NCBI GenBank assembly: GCA_947495075.1
Contig: CANLXH010000001.1
Location: forward strand, 1-64,000
Length of the DNA stretch: 64,000 nucleotides
Reading direction: 5' to 3'
DNA from: an uncultured Croceitalea sp.
GTDB lineage: Bacteria > Bacteroidota > Bacteroidia > Flavobacteriales > Flavobacteriaceae
Shown here one piece after another: positions 1 to 9,513 of the stretch; position 1 is the first letter of the stretch; each line of letters starts with the position of its first letter. Made by a program: the position numbers and the translations under genes. The notes under the pieces are model-generated. The model saw nothing but the letters and a program-made list of their open reading frames with translations. It ran no database searches and was not told where the DNA came from.

Positions 1-10
1 GCCTTCTTTG

Positions 11-43
11 AAACCCCTTTCTATATCAGAAAGGGGTTTTTTT
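11..43 (+). terminator. Rho-independent terminator of a gene upstream of the window
   Basis: A perfect 12-bp stem (11-22 with 28-39) around a 5-base loop is followed by a short T run. It should end a rightward transcript whose gene lies before base 1. The A-tract on the other side is only three bases, so termination in the leftward direction is less likely. Confidence 0.8.
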
Positions 44-133
44 ATACCGTAATTTAACAGAGAAAATATGTTTTGTACGAAGTGTGTCCACTTTAGAAAG
101 GTCCCGCCTCTATTTTCATTATATTTATAGAAA

Positions 134-1750
134 GTGAAATACATGCCAGTCAAGTATTCGATTTTCTTGTTGTTAACAGCAATGTTTTTCTTTGGTGCTT
201 GTAAGCAACAATCTTCAAAAAATAATAAACTTCCAAGATTTGAAAAAAAACCCAATATTGTTTTCATATTGGTGGATGATTTGGGTTTGATGGATTTAAA
301 TGTTACAGGTAGCGCTTTTTATGAAACACCCAATATCAATCGATTAGCGAGCCAAAGTATGATTTTTACTCATGGTTACGCTGCCAGTAGAGTTTGCAGC
401 CCATCTAGGGCAAGTATTATGACTGGAAAGTTTACCGCCAGACATGGTATAACCGATTGGATAGGTGCAAAATCAGGAGAAGCTTGGAGAGATTTAAATA
501 GACACAATAAACTACTTCCAGCTGAATATGGACATGAACTTTCAAAAGAAGACCAAACCATTGCAGAAACCCTTAGATTGGAAGGATATAAAACCTTTTT
601 TTCTGGGAAGTGGCATTTGGGATCTAAAGGATCATATCCAGATAATCATGGTTTTGAAATCAATAAAGGTGGATGGGAGAAGGGAAGCCCAATTGGGGGC
701 TATTTTTCACCCTGGCAAAACCCAAAATTAGAAAATATCGAAAGTGGGGAACATCTTTCAATACGTTTGGCTAAAGAAACGGTTTCTTTTATTGAGGATA
801 ACAAGAATTCAAGTTTTTTTGCTTTTCTTTCATTTTATGCCGTACATGGTCCAATACAAACCACTAATGGAAAATGGAACAAGTATAGGACCAAGGCAGA
901 GATTAATGGTATTGCAGATAAAGGTTATAAAATGGAGACTATTTTGCCTATTCGTCAGGTTCAAGATAATCCCGTATATGCCGGTTTGGTCGAACAGATG
1001 GATGAAGCCGTAGGTTTGGTTCTAGACGCTTTGGAAACCTTAGGAATTGAAGATGAAACAATTGTAATTTTTACCTCTGATAATGGGGGTGTTTCCTCAG
1101 GGGATTCTTTTTCCACCTCAAATTTACCATTGCGTGGTGGAAAAGGATACCAATGGGAAGGAGGAATTCGTGAGCCTTTTTTTATAAAAGTGCCTTGGTT
1201 TGAAAATAATGAATCTAAAAGTGATTATCCTGTGATAGGCACAGATTTTTATCCCACCATATTGGATTTGGTTGGTGTTGATTTGTTGCCAGAGCAACAT
1301 GTGGATGGTATCAGTTTAAAACCTATTCTACAAGGCAACAGTTTAGAGATTTCCCGACCTCTCTATTGGCATTATCCACATTATGGAAATCAAGGAGGTG
1401 AACCATCATCTATTATTCAAGAAAATGGCTGGAAACTTATTCATTATTGGGAAGATGGTCATGATGAATTGTATCGGTTGGAAACAGATATCGCTGAACA
1501 GCATAATCTTGCACTACAACACCCAGCTATAAAAGAAGAGATGAGCAATCAGTTACATTCATGGTTAATCGAAGTTGGGGCTAATTTTGCTAGTATTGAC
1601 GTGAAGTATGATAGTGTATCTGCAAAGGCAAAGTTCTACAAAACAGTAAATTCGACACTGCCAGCTCTTGAGAGGGCCAGAAAAGAAGTCCTTTCGAAGG
1701 ATTTTAGACCAAATGAAGATTGGTGGGGAAGCTTAACAATTAAAGACTAG
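134..1750 (+). CDS. Sulfatase lipoprotein (formylglycine type, S1 family)
   Basis: Predicted sulfatase that hydrolyses sulfate esters, probably on sulfated glycans, anchored as a lipoprotein. The N-terminus has a hydrophobic stretch ending in FFGAC, so Cys23 would be lipidated. The core begins with NIVFILVDDLG, whose two Asp residues bind the active-site metal in this family. CSPSR at about residue 88 carries the Cys that is converted to formylglycine. GKWHLG and TSDNGG further on are also typical. The start is GTG at 134; an in-frame ATG at 143 gives a slightly shorter signal peptide and is equally possible. No SusC/SusD or glycoside hydrolase lies next to it here, so the substrate cannot be inferred. 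The neighbour on the right is convergent gltD. The family call is firm; substrate and exact subfamily are unknown. Confidence 0.9.
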   Translation: MKYMPVKYSIFLLLTAMFFFGACKQQSSKNNKLPRFEKKPNIVFILVDDLGLMDLNVTGSAFYETPNINRLASQSMIFTHGYAASRVCSPSRASIMTGKFTARHGITDWIGAKSGEAWRDLNRHNKLLPAEYGHELSKEDQTIAETLRLEGYKTFFSGKWHLGSKGSYPDNHGFEINKGGWEKGSPIGGYFSPWQNPKLENIESGEHLSIRLAKETVSFIEDNKNSSFFAFLSFYAVHGPIQTTNGKWNKYRTKAEINGIADKGYKMETILPIRQVQDNPVYAGLVEQMDEAVGLVLDALETLGIEDETIVIFTSDNGGVSSGDSFSTSNLPLRGGKGYQWEGGIREPFFIKVPWFENNESKSDYPVIGTDFYPTILDLVGVDLLPEQHVDGISLKPILQGNSLEISRPLYWHYPHYGNQGGEPSSIIQENGWKLIHYWEDGHDELYRLETDIAEQHNLALQHPAIKEEMSNQLHSWLIEVGANFASIDVKYDSVSAKAKFYKTVNSTLPALERARKEVLSKDFRPNEDWWGSLTIKD

Positions 1751-1821
1751 ATTTTATTGGTAAAGAAAAACCATCTTTAAGAGGTGACGCGGTTTTCGAC
1801 TAATTCAAAAAGTAGATAGAC

Positions 1822-3288
1822 TTATACTCTGGGTAAATCCCCTTGGCCTTTTAAAGGAAGTTCAGATTTTCCCATAAGATAGCTGTCTATATGATGAGCG
1901 ACTTGGCGACCTTCTGAAATAGCCCAAACTATTAATGATTGCCCTCTACGTTGGTCGCCGGCAACAAAAACTCCAGGGATATTTGTCCTGTAGTTTTCCT
2001 CAGATGCTTTTATATTGGTTCTTGCGTCAAGTTCCAATCCAAATTGATCTGCTAGTGTTGTTTCAGAACCTGTAAAACCCATGGCTAATAGAGCCAATTC
2101 ACATTTCCATTCTTTTTCCGTGCCTTTAACTTCTTTTAGAATAGGGCGTTGACCGGGTTGTTTAATCCATTCTACTTCCGCGGTAATTAACCCTTTTAGG
2201 TTTCCATCTTTGTCACCGATAAATTCTTTTGTTGAAATACTAAAAAAGCGTTCAGCTCCTTCTTTATGTGAGGAACTTGTACGTAGGCGCATTGGCCAAA
2301 AGGGCCATGGTTGATCTTCTGGACGATTTTCAGTAGCCATTGGCATAATTTCAAAATTTGAAACAGATTTCGCACCTTGGCGAATTGAAGTCCCAATGCA
2401 ATCAGAACCTGTATCTCCACCACCAATGACAACAACATTTTTATTAGTAGCTAGTATTTCATTCTCAAATTTTTTAACTCCATCAACCCTGCGGTTGTTT
2501 TGAGATAAAAAATCCATTGCTTGAACAACACCCTTTAAATCTGAACCTGGAATTGGAAGATTACGACGTATTGTTGCCCCACCGCATAGTACTACGGCAT
2601 CAAAATCAGCTTTCAGCACTTCTGCTTTAATATCAATACCAACATGAACACCAGTTTTAAATACAATTCCTTCAGCTTTTAGAATTTCTAAACGTCTATC
2701 AATAACGTTTTTTTCCATTTTAAAATCGGGAATGCCATAGCGTAATAAACCTCCTGGTTTTTCATCTCTTTCATAAACTGTAACATTATGACCAGCTCTA
2801 TTTAACTGTTGCGCAGCAGCCAGACCTGCAGGTCCAGAGCCAATAATTGCTACGTTCTTATCTGTCTTTTTTAAAGGTAGAATTGGTTTAATCCAGTTAT
2901 TATCAAAAGCAGTTTCTACTATATTTTTTTCAATATTTTCTATTGAAACAGGGTCTTCATTTATTCCCAGAACGCAAGCCTCTTCGCATGGAGCTGGACA
3001 AAGTCTTCCTGTAAATTCAGGAAAATTATTAGTGGAATGTAATATTTGTGCCGCTTTTTTCCATTTTCCTTGATAAACAGCATCATTAAAATCGGGGATT
3101 AAGTTTCCTAAAGGACAACCACTATGACAAAAAGGGATTCCACAATCCATACAGCGTGCACCTTGGTTTTGAAGTTCACTTTTCTTCAGTGGTTGTGTGA
3201 ACTCTTTATAATTTTTTACTCTTTCTTTTGCAGGAATATATGCTTCATTTTTACGCTTATATTCCATAAAACCGGTCGTCTTTCCCAT
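1822..3288 (-). CDS. gltD: Glutamate synthase small (beta) subunit, GltD
   Basis: NAD(P)H-oxidising, FAD-containing subunit of glutamate synthase. It passes electrons to GltB for making glutamate from glutamine and 2-oxoglutarate. The N-terminal Cys clusters CMDCGIPFCHSGC (Cys46, 49, 54, 58) and CPAPCEEAC (97, 101, 105) fit the Fe-S ligands of the family. Two dinucleotide-binding loops follow: IGSGPAGLAAA for FAD and IGGGDTGSDC for NAD(P)H. The length of 488 residues is normal. It lies 9 bases downstream of gltB on the same strand, so the two are almost certainly one operon, in the order large subunit then small subunit. No terminator stands out between its stop and the convergent sulfatase gene. 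Confidence 0.96.
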   Translation of the reverse strand: MGKTTGFMEYKRKNEAYIPAKERVKNYKEFTQPLKKSELQNQGARCMDCGIPFCHSGCPLGNLIPDFNDAVYQGKWKKAAQILHSTNNFPEFTGRLCPAPCEEACVLGINEDPVSIENIEKNIVETAFDNNWIKPILPLKKTDKNVAIIGSGPAGLAAAQQLNRAGHNVTVYERDEKPGGLLRYGIPDFKMEKNVIDRRLEILKAEGIVFKTGVHVGIDIKAEVLKADFDAVVLCGGATIRRNLPIPGSDLKGVVQAMDFLSQNNRRVDGVKKFENEILATNKNVVVIGGGDTGSDCIGTSIRQGAKSVSNFEIMPMATENRPEDQPWPFWPMRLRTSSSHKEGAERFFSISTKEFIGDKDGNLKGLITAEVEWIKQPGQRPILKEVKGTEKEWKCELALLAMGFTGSETTLADQFGLELDARTNIKASEENYRTNIPGVFVAGDQRRGQSLIVWAISEGRQVAHHIDSYLMGKSELPLKGQGDLPRV

Positions 3289-3297
3289 TTCTTCTAA

Positions 3298-6200
3298 TTA
3301 TATGGTTTCCACTTTTTCATTTTCTAATCGTATTAAGGCTTGCCTATATTCTTCAGGTAATACCTTAATGAATTTAGGTAAGCAGTCTTCCCAGTCTTCC
3401 AAAATACGCTGTGCTAAAGGACTCAATGTAGAATTGTAATGACTTTCAATCAAATCCTTTAATTGCTTAACATCACTATCTTTTTCTACTCCTAATAGAT
3501 TTAAATCTTCTGATGTACATTGTTTTTTAAAAGTATTATTCTTATCAAAAATATATGCAATGCCACCACTCATACCAGCACCAAAGTTTCTGCCAACTTC
3601 TCCTAATATTACTGCGACACCACCAGTCATATACTCACATCCGTGATCTCCTATCCCTTCTACTACCGCTTTTGCTCCCGAATTACGGACACAGAACCTT
3701 TCTCCTGCTTTGCCATTGATATAGGCCCTACCCGCAGTAGCTCCATATAAAGTAACATTGCCTGTTATAACATTGTCTTCAGGAGTAATTGTAGCCTTAT
3801 CAGGTACTTTTACAACAAGTTTGGCCCCTGACAAACCTTTACCTAAATAATCATTTGTATTTCCATTTACTATAAGGGTGAGCCCTCTAGTAGCAAATGC
3901 CCCAAAACTTTGACCAGCAGAACCTGTGAAGTTTATTTTTAAGGTATTAATAGGAAGTCCTTGCGCTCCATATACCTTAGATATTTCATTACTAATAATT
4001 GCACCAATAGCTCTATCTGTATTTTTGATTGGAAAATCTAATGTTAGTTTTTCCTTTCTAAAAAGTGATGGATTAGCTTTTGCTATAATGTCAAATTCTA
4101 TAGATTTATTTATATCATGTTGTTGTTTTTGGGTATTGTAAAATTTGGTGCCAGCGGGTACATCTACTTGATGTAAAATAGGAGTTAAGTCTATACCTGA
4201 AGCTTTATAATGATTGATGGCTTTTTTTCTATCTAACTTCTGAACTTGCCCAACCATTTCATTTATTGTTTTAAAGCCAAGCTTAGCCATAATTTCACGT
4301 AACTCTTGAGCTATAAAATACATATAGTTTACTACGTGCTCTGGTTTTCCTTTGAACTTTTTACGTAATTCTGGGTTTTGAGTAGCAATGCCAACAGGGC
4401 AAGTATTTAAGTGGCAAACACGCATCATAACACATCCCGATGCAACCAACGGTGCAGTTGCAAATCCAAATTCTTCAGCACCCAATAAGCATGCAATAGC
4501 AACATCCCTTCCTGTTTTTAGTTGTCCATCACATTCTAAAACAATACGATTTCTTAAATCATTCATTACTAAAGTCTGTTGAGCCTCAGCAATACCAAGC
4601 TCCCATGGCAAACCTGCATGTTTTAATGATGTTAGTGGTGAAGCACCAGTTCCTCCATCAAAACCTGAAACTAAAATAACATCGGCTTTTGCTTTCGCTA
4701 CTCCCGCCGCAACAGTACCCACTCCAACTTCCGAAACCAACTTCACATTAATTCTAGCTTCTCTATTTGCTGACTTTAAATCGAATATAAGTTGTGACAA
4801 ATCTTCAATAGAATAAATATCGTGATGAGGAGGCGGGGAAATTAAACCAACATAAGGCGTAGAGTTTCTAGTTTTTGCAATAGCCGGATTTACTTTTGGA
4901 CCTGGTAACTGTCCACCTTCACCGGGCTTAGCTCCTTGAGCCATTTTAATTTGTATCTCTTTAGCATTAGTGAGGTAATTTGAAGTAACTCCAAATCTCC
5001 CAGATGCAACTTGTTTTATAGCGCTATTTTTCCAATCTCCAGATTGATTTTTGTAAAAACGTTCTGCATCTTCTCCACCTTCTCCAGAATTGCTTTTTCC
5101 TCCAATTCTGTTCATAGCAATTGCTAGATTTTCATGAGCTTCTTTACTAATGCTACCATAAGACATTGCGCCGGTTTTAAATCGCTTCACTATTTCTGTC
5201 CAAGGTTCTACCTCTTCAATTGGAATTGGGTCATAGTTTGAAAATTCAAATAGACCACGTATAGTCATTAGATTTTTGGACTGCTCATTTACTAGCTCTG
5301 AATATTCCTTGTATGTATTGGGTTCATTATTACGAACTGCCTTTTGCAATTTGGCAATACTTAACGGATTAAACATATGTTTTTCTCCGTCCCTTCTCCA
5401 TCTGTATTCTCCGCCAATCTCCAAATCTAAGTTAGCAGTGATTTTTTTGGTGAGAAAAGCTTTTGAATGTCTTTTGGTAATTTCCTTTTCAATTTCATAC
5501 AACCCAATACCTTGAATACGTGTTGGAGTATTTGGAAAATATTTCTCAACTACTTTAGTATTAATACCTATACATTCAAATAATCTAGAACTACGGTATG
5601 AGTTAAGTGTAGAAATACCGATCTTATTCATCACTTTTAAGATTCCTTTTCCAACAGCCTTATTATAATTTTCAATAGCTTCTTGAAAAGTAAATTCTGA
5701 AATATTGTTTTCTTCTATTTGTTGTCCTATAATTTCATTTACTAAATAAGGATTAATGGCACTGGCTCCAAAACCAAACAATAGCGCAAAGTGATGTACC
5801 TCTCTAGGCTCTGCAGATTCTATTATTATACTAAGTTTTGATCTTTTTCTATTGCGTGTTAGACCACTATTTACGAAAGAACAAGCTAGTAAAGCTGGGA
5901 TAGCGGCCATTTCAGAACTTACCATTCTATCTGAAAGAATAATGATATTTGCTCCGTCATTGATTGCTGCTATAGCTTGTTCTAAAATACTATCTAATGC
6001 TTCTTCTAGACCATTATGCCCTTTTTTCACTTCATACAAAATAGGTATAGAAACTACTTTATAGTCTGGATGAGAATCGTAATTTTTTATTTTATCTAAA
6101 TCTTCTTTTGAGATTACTGGATTCTGAATCTTTAGTTTTCTACAATGCTTTTCGGTATACTCAAAAATATTTTGGTCGCTACCTAATGTAAGACTAATAT

Positions 6201-7803
6201 CTGTTATTAACTCCTCTCGTATGCCGTCTAAAGGTGGGTTTGTTACTTGAGCGAATAACTGCTTAAAGTAATTATAAATTAACTGTGGGCGCTCAGAAAG
6301 AACAGCAATAGGGGTATCAGAACCCATAGAACCAATAGGCTCTTTACCATTTTTTGCCATAGGCATAATAATGGTATTGATGTCTTCTTGTGTATATCCA
6401 AAAGCAGAACGTCTAGTCTCTAAAGGAAATTCGCCATAGAAAACTGGGCAATCATTATAAGGTATATCCTTAAGATGTACTAAATTATCTTTTAACCATT
6501 TTTTATATGGATGTTTTTTTGCAATGGTTTCTTTTACTTCTTCATCATTAATAATTCTACCTTCTTCCATATTTACCAAAAACATTTTACCAGGTTCTAA
6601 ACGACCATGAAAATGAATGTCTTCGGGCTGTATGTCTACTACGCCAGTTTCTGATGACATAATTACATAACCTTGTTTCGTTACGGTATAACGAGAAGGA
6701 CGAAGACCATTTCTGTCTAATACCGCTCCAATGTAATTGCCATCTGTAAATGGGATTGAAGCTGGACCATCCCAGGGTTCCATTAAGCACGAATTGTACT
6801 CGTAGAATGCTCTTTTACTTTCAGACATTTCAGTATTCTTTTCCCAAGCTTCGGGAACTAACATCATCATAACTTCTGGCAGTGAACGTCCGGTCATTAA
6901 AAGAAGTTCTACAACCATATCCATGCTTGCGGAATCTGATTTACCTGGCAGCACTACCGGTAAAATATTTTTTATTTCGTCGCCAAACCAATTGCTTTCC
7001 ATTAGTTCTTCTCGAGAACGCATACGTGCCACATTACCACGTAGTGTATTAATTTCTCCATTATGGCACATGTAGCGGAAGGGTTGAGCTAAATCCCAAG
7101 TTGGGAAAGTATTAGTAGAAAAACGCTGATGGACTAAAGCTAGTCTAGTAACTACTCTTGAATCTTGTAAATCTTTATAATATAAGCTGATGTCCTCTGG
7201 AATTAACAATCCTTTGAAGATGATTATTTTGGTTGAGAGACTTGGAAAGTAAAAGAATTGGCTTTGAGATAATTTTGAAGCAATTATGGTATGCTCGGTT
7301 ATTTTTCTGGCGATAAATAGTTTTAAGTTGAATTGAAAATCTTCTATTTCCGATGTTTTTCCAATAAATACTTGTTTTACAAAAGGCTCTGTCTCTGAAG
7401 CTATTCTTCCAGGAATAGATTTATTTACAGGAACATCTCGCCATCCTAGTAATTGTAATCCCTGTTTTTTGATATTCTCTTCAAATACTGAAATGCAAAA
7501 CGTTCTTTGATTTTCTTTTTGAGGTAAGAACACATTGCTTACGGCATAAGCTCCTGCTTTAGGAAGTTCAAATTCACAGACAGCTTTAAAAAAATCATGA
7601 GGAATGTCTATTAAAATACCCGCTCCGTCTCCAGTTTTACCGTCTGAGCTAACCGCACCTCTATGTTCTAACTTAACAAGAATTTCTAAAGCCTTATGAA
7701 TGATGTCATTAGACTTTTTCCCTTTTAGACTACAAATGAATCCTGCACCGCAATTATCATGTTCAAATTCAGGAAGATATAGGCCTTGTTTCTCTAATAT
7801 CAT
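3298..7803 (-). CDS. gltB: Glutamate synthase large (alpha) subunit, GltB
   Basis: Full-length (1501 residues) large subunit of glutamate synthase. The class II glutaminase domain starts after a 17-residue propeptide; Cys18 in DNCGAGF should become the N-terminal nucleophile. The central and FMN-binding synthase domains follow, with the 3Fe-4S cluster motif VCHLNTCPVG near residue 1130. A C-terminal beta-helix GXGXG domain runs to about residue 1440. Ammonia released in the first domain is tunnelled to 2-oxoglutarate in the synthase domain. gltD follows after 9 bases. A Bacteroidota-type -7 box (TATTTTTG on the minus strand, 7820-7827) lies 17 bases before the ATG and probably drives the operon. 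Nothing suggests damage. Confidence 0.97.
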   Translation of the reverse strand: MILEKQGLYLPEFEHDNCGAGFICSLKGKKSNDIIHKALEILVKLEHRGAVSSDGKTGDGAGILIDIPHDFFKAVCEFELPKAGAYAVSNVFLPQKENQRTFCISVFEENIKKQGLQLLGWRDVPVNKSIPGRIASETEPFVKQVFIGKTSEIEDFQFNLKLFIARKITEHTIIASKLSQSQFFYFPSLSTKIIIFKGLLIPEDISLYYKDLQDSRVVTRLALVHQRFSTNTFPTWDLAQPFRYMCHNGEINTLRGNVARMRSREELMESNWFGDEIKNILPVVLPGKSDSASMDMVVELLLMTGRSLPEVMMMLVPEAWEKNTEMSESKRAFYEYNSCLMEPWDGPASIPFTDGNYIGAVLDRNGLRPSRYTVTKQGYVIMSSETGVVDIQPEDIHFHGRLEPGKMFLVNMEEGRIINDEEVKETIAKKHPYKKWLKDNLVHLKDIPYNDCPVFYGEFPLETRRSAFGYTQEDINTIIMPMAKNGKEPIGSMGSDTPIAVLSERPQLIYNYFKQLFAQVTNPPLDGIREELITDISLTLGSDQNIFEYTEKHCRKLKIQNPVISKEDLDKIKNYDSHPDYKVVSIPILYEVKKGHNGLEEALDSILEQAIAAINDGANIIILSDRMVSSEMAAIPALLACSFVNSGLTRNRKRSKLSIIIESAEPREVHHFALLFGFGASAINPYLVNEIIGQQIEENNISEFTFQEAIENYNKAVGKGILKVMNKIGISTLNSYRSSRLFECIGINTKVVEKYFPNTPTRIQGIGLYEIEKEITKRHSKAFLTKKITANLDLEIGGEYRWRRDGEKHMFNPLSIAKLQKAVRNNEPNTYKEYSELVNEQSKNLMTIRGLFEFSNYDPIPIEEVEPWTEIVKRFKTGAMSYGSISKEAHENLAIAMNRIGGKSNSGEGGEDAERFYKNQSGDWKNSAIKQVASGRFGVTSNYLTNAKEIQIKMAQGAKPGEGGQLPGPKVNPAIAKTRNSTPYVGLISPPPHHDIYSIEDLSQLIFDLKSANREARINVKLVSEVGVGTVAAGVAKAKADVILVSGFDGGTGASPLTSLKHAGLPWELGIAEAQQTLVMNDLRNRIVLECDGQLKTGRDVAIACLLGAEEFGFATAPLVASGCVMMRVCHLNTCPVGIATQNPELRKKFKGKPEHVVNYMYFIAQELREIMAKLGFKTINEMVGQVQKLDRKKAINHYKASGIDLTPILHQVDVPAGTKFYNTQKQQHDINKSIEFDIIAKANPSLFRKEKLTLDFPIKNTDRAIGAIISNEISKVYGAQGLPINTLKINFTGSAGQSFGAFATRGLTLIVNGNTNDYLGKGLSGAKLVVKVPDKATITPEDNVITGNVTLYGATAGRAYINGKAGERFCVRNSGAKAVVEGIGDHGCEYMTGGVAVILGEVGRNFGAGMSGGIAYIFDKNNTFKKQCTSEDLNLLGVEKDSDVKQLKDLIESHYNSTLSPLAQRILEDWEDCLPKFIKVLPEEYRQALIRLENEKVETI

Positions 7804-7819
7804 AATTATGGTATTTCTT

Positions 7820-7827
7820 CAAAAATA
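7820..7827 (-). promoter_or_regulatory. Putative -7 box of the gltBD promoter
   Basis: On the minus strand this reads TATTTTTG, matching the Bacteroidota -7 consensus TAnnTTTG. It would start transcription about 12 bases before the gltB ATG. I see no good -33 TTG at the usual distance, so the call rests on one element. Confidence 0.35.
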
Positions 7828-8074
7828 TCATAATCATTGAGTTATTTTCTGATTTCATTAACTAATGAAGTAAAAAAATCAGCATATATGTAAAAATGTT
7901 AAAAAATAATCAATATGTAAATTTTGGTCTATCAAAATTATTAAAATGTAAATTTCGAAGAGTAGCTTATAGAATTATCCTTTGAAACTAATTAAAATGG
8001 CTAAGCATTTTCATTATAAGTTTGTTTTTGTATTAACTGGTGGGTGTTGTTATTAATTAAAGGGGATAAAAATA
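7828..8074. other. AT-rich intergenic stretch between gltB and the acyl-CoA dehydrogenase gene
   Basis: Together with the flanking promoter and terminator this makes a 322-base gap without a gene. I see no credible ORF, RNA gene or clear inverted repeat in this part. It probably holds the regulatory region of gltB. Confidence 0.5.
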
Positions 8075-8104
8075 AAAGCACCCCTTAAAAAGTAGGGGTG
8101 CTTT
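8075..8104 (-). terminator. Terminator of the acyl-CoA dehydrogenase gene
   Basis: An 11-bp perfect stem (8075-8085 with 8094-8104) with an 8-base loop lies 21 bases past the leftward stop codon. On the minus strand it is followed by a T-rich tail. It has only a weak T run in the other direction. Confidence 0.8.
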
Positions 8105-8125
8105 AAATATAAAATTGGTTATTTT

Positions 8126-9268
8126 TTACTCTTTTAAAATACTTCTAGAAATTACAATTTTCTGTATCTCGGAAGTTCCTTCGTAGATTTGGGTGATTTT
8201 GGCATCTCTCATCATTCGTTCAACATGATAATCCTTAACGAAACCATTGCCACCATGAATTTGTACTGCTTCCGTTGTTACTTCCATGGCAGTGTCTGCA
8301 GCATATAGTTTTGCCATTGCTCCAGATAATGTATAATCATTATGATTGTCTTTGTCACATGCAGCTTTATATACCAAATGGCGAGCAGCTTGAATTTTAG
8401 TATGCATATCTGCTAGCTTAAAAGCAATAGCTTGATGATTAGCAATCTCTGTACCAAAAGCTTTACGTTCTTTAGAATACTTTAATGCTAACTCATAGGC
8501 GCCCGCTGCAATACCTAATGCCTGTGCAGCAATTCCTATTCTACCACCGGCGAGAGTTTTCATTGCAAATTTAAACCCAAAGCCATCTTCTCCAATTCTA
8601 TTTTTCTTGGGTACTTTAACATCATTAAATAATAAAGAGTGTGTATCACTACCTCTAATACCTAATTTATTTTCTTTAGGACCAATCTCAAAACCGTCCA
8701 TTCCTTTTTCAACAATTAGTGCATTTATTCCCCGATGACCTTTTTCGATATCTGTTTGTGCTATAACAAGGTAAACTTCTGCAGAATTTCCATTTGTAAT
8801 CCAATTTTTTGTTCCATTTAGTATGTAATGGTCACCTTTATCAATTGCTGTAGTTTTTTGTGACGTAGCATCACTGCCAGCTTCAGGTTCAGAAAGACAA
8901 AATGCGCCTATAATCTCTCCGGAAGCTAAACGGGTTAGGTATTTTTCTTTTTGTTCTTCGTTTCCAAAAGTTTCTAAGCCCCAACACACCAAAGAATTAT
9001 TTACAGAGACAATTACAGAAGAAGAAGCATCTACTTTTGAGAGTTCTTCCATAGCTAGAACATAAGATAAGGTATCTAAACCGCTGCCTCCATATTTGGA
9101 ATCAACCATCATGCCTAGGAAACCTAGTTCTCCCATTTTTTTAACTTGCTCTGCTGGAAATTTTTGGGCATCATCACGTTCAATAATGCCAGGTAATAAT
9201 TCATTTTGCGCAAAATCTCTTGCAGCTTGTTGAATCATTAATTGCTCTTCTGAAAGGGTAAAATCCAT
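8126..9268 (-). CDS. Acyl-CoA dehydrogenase, short/medium-chain type
   Basis: FAD flavoenzyme that introduces the 2,3-double bond into acyl-CoA, the first step of beta-oxidation or of branched-chain amino acid breakdown. It has 380 residues, normal for the soluble homotetrameric family. The N-terminal helical domain starts with FTLSEEQLMIQ. FCLSEPEAGSDA and WITNG are family signatures of the FAD and substrate region. The C-terminal QIYEGTSEIQ carries the catalytic base Glu363. It is monocistronic here, with its own terminator and a -7 box 30 bases upstream. Chain-length preference cannot be read from sequence; annotations such as butyryl-CoA dehydrogenase would be a guess. Confidence 0.93.
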   Translation of the reverse strand: MDFTLSEEQLMIQQAARDFAQNELLPGIIERDDAQKFPAEQVKKMGELGFLGMMVDSKYGGSGLDTLSYVLAMEELSKVDASSSVIVSVNNSLVCWGLETFGNEEQKEKYLTRLASGEIIGAFCLSEPEAGSDATSQKTTAIDKGDHYILNGTKNWITNGNSAEVYLVIAQTDIEKGHRGINALIVEKGMDGFEIGPKENKLGIRGSDTHSLLFNDVKVPKKNRIGEDGFGFKFAMKTLAGGRIGIAAQALGIAAGAYELALKYSKERKAFGTEIANHQAIAFKLADMHTKIQAARHLVYKAACDKDNHNDYTLSGAMAKLYAADTAMEVTTEAVQIHGGNGFVKDYHVERMMRDAKITQIYEGTSEIQKIVISRSILKE

Positions 9269-9297
9269 ACTATTGTGAAATAAATAAAAATATGATA

Positions 9298-9305
9298 CAA
9301 ATATA
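9298..9305 (-). promoter_or_regulatory. Putative -7 box of the acyl-CoA dehydrogenase gene
   Basis: Reads TATATTTG on the minus strand, a full match to TAnnTTTG. The predicted transcription start gives a leader of about 24 bases. The -33 element is not obvious. Confidence 0.4.
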
Positions 9306-9513
9306 GGGGTATACTGTTGATTTTTCAGAGATTTTAGCTGAAATACAAGAATAATTGAATTTAAAAAAATATACTGATGTCTTGGGAAGCTTTTTTAGCA
9401 ATCCTTATATTTAGTACGGAATAAGAAGACACAAATCATCTTATTTTGAATATCTTTAGGAGATTACCTAACTAATTACAATCTTACAAACTCATTTTTA
9501 AAACCAACTGAAA

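Noticed and set aside
1751..1821. Possible terminator between the convergent sulfatase and gltD genes
   Set aside because: The only inverted match (GAAAAACC with GGTTTTC) has a long loop and no T run in either direction.
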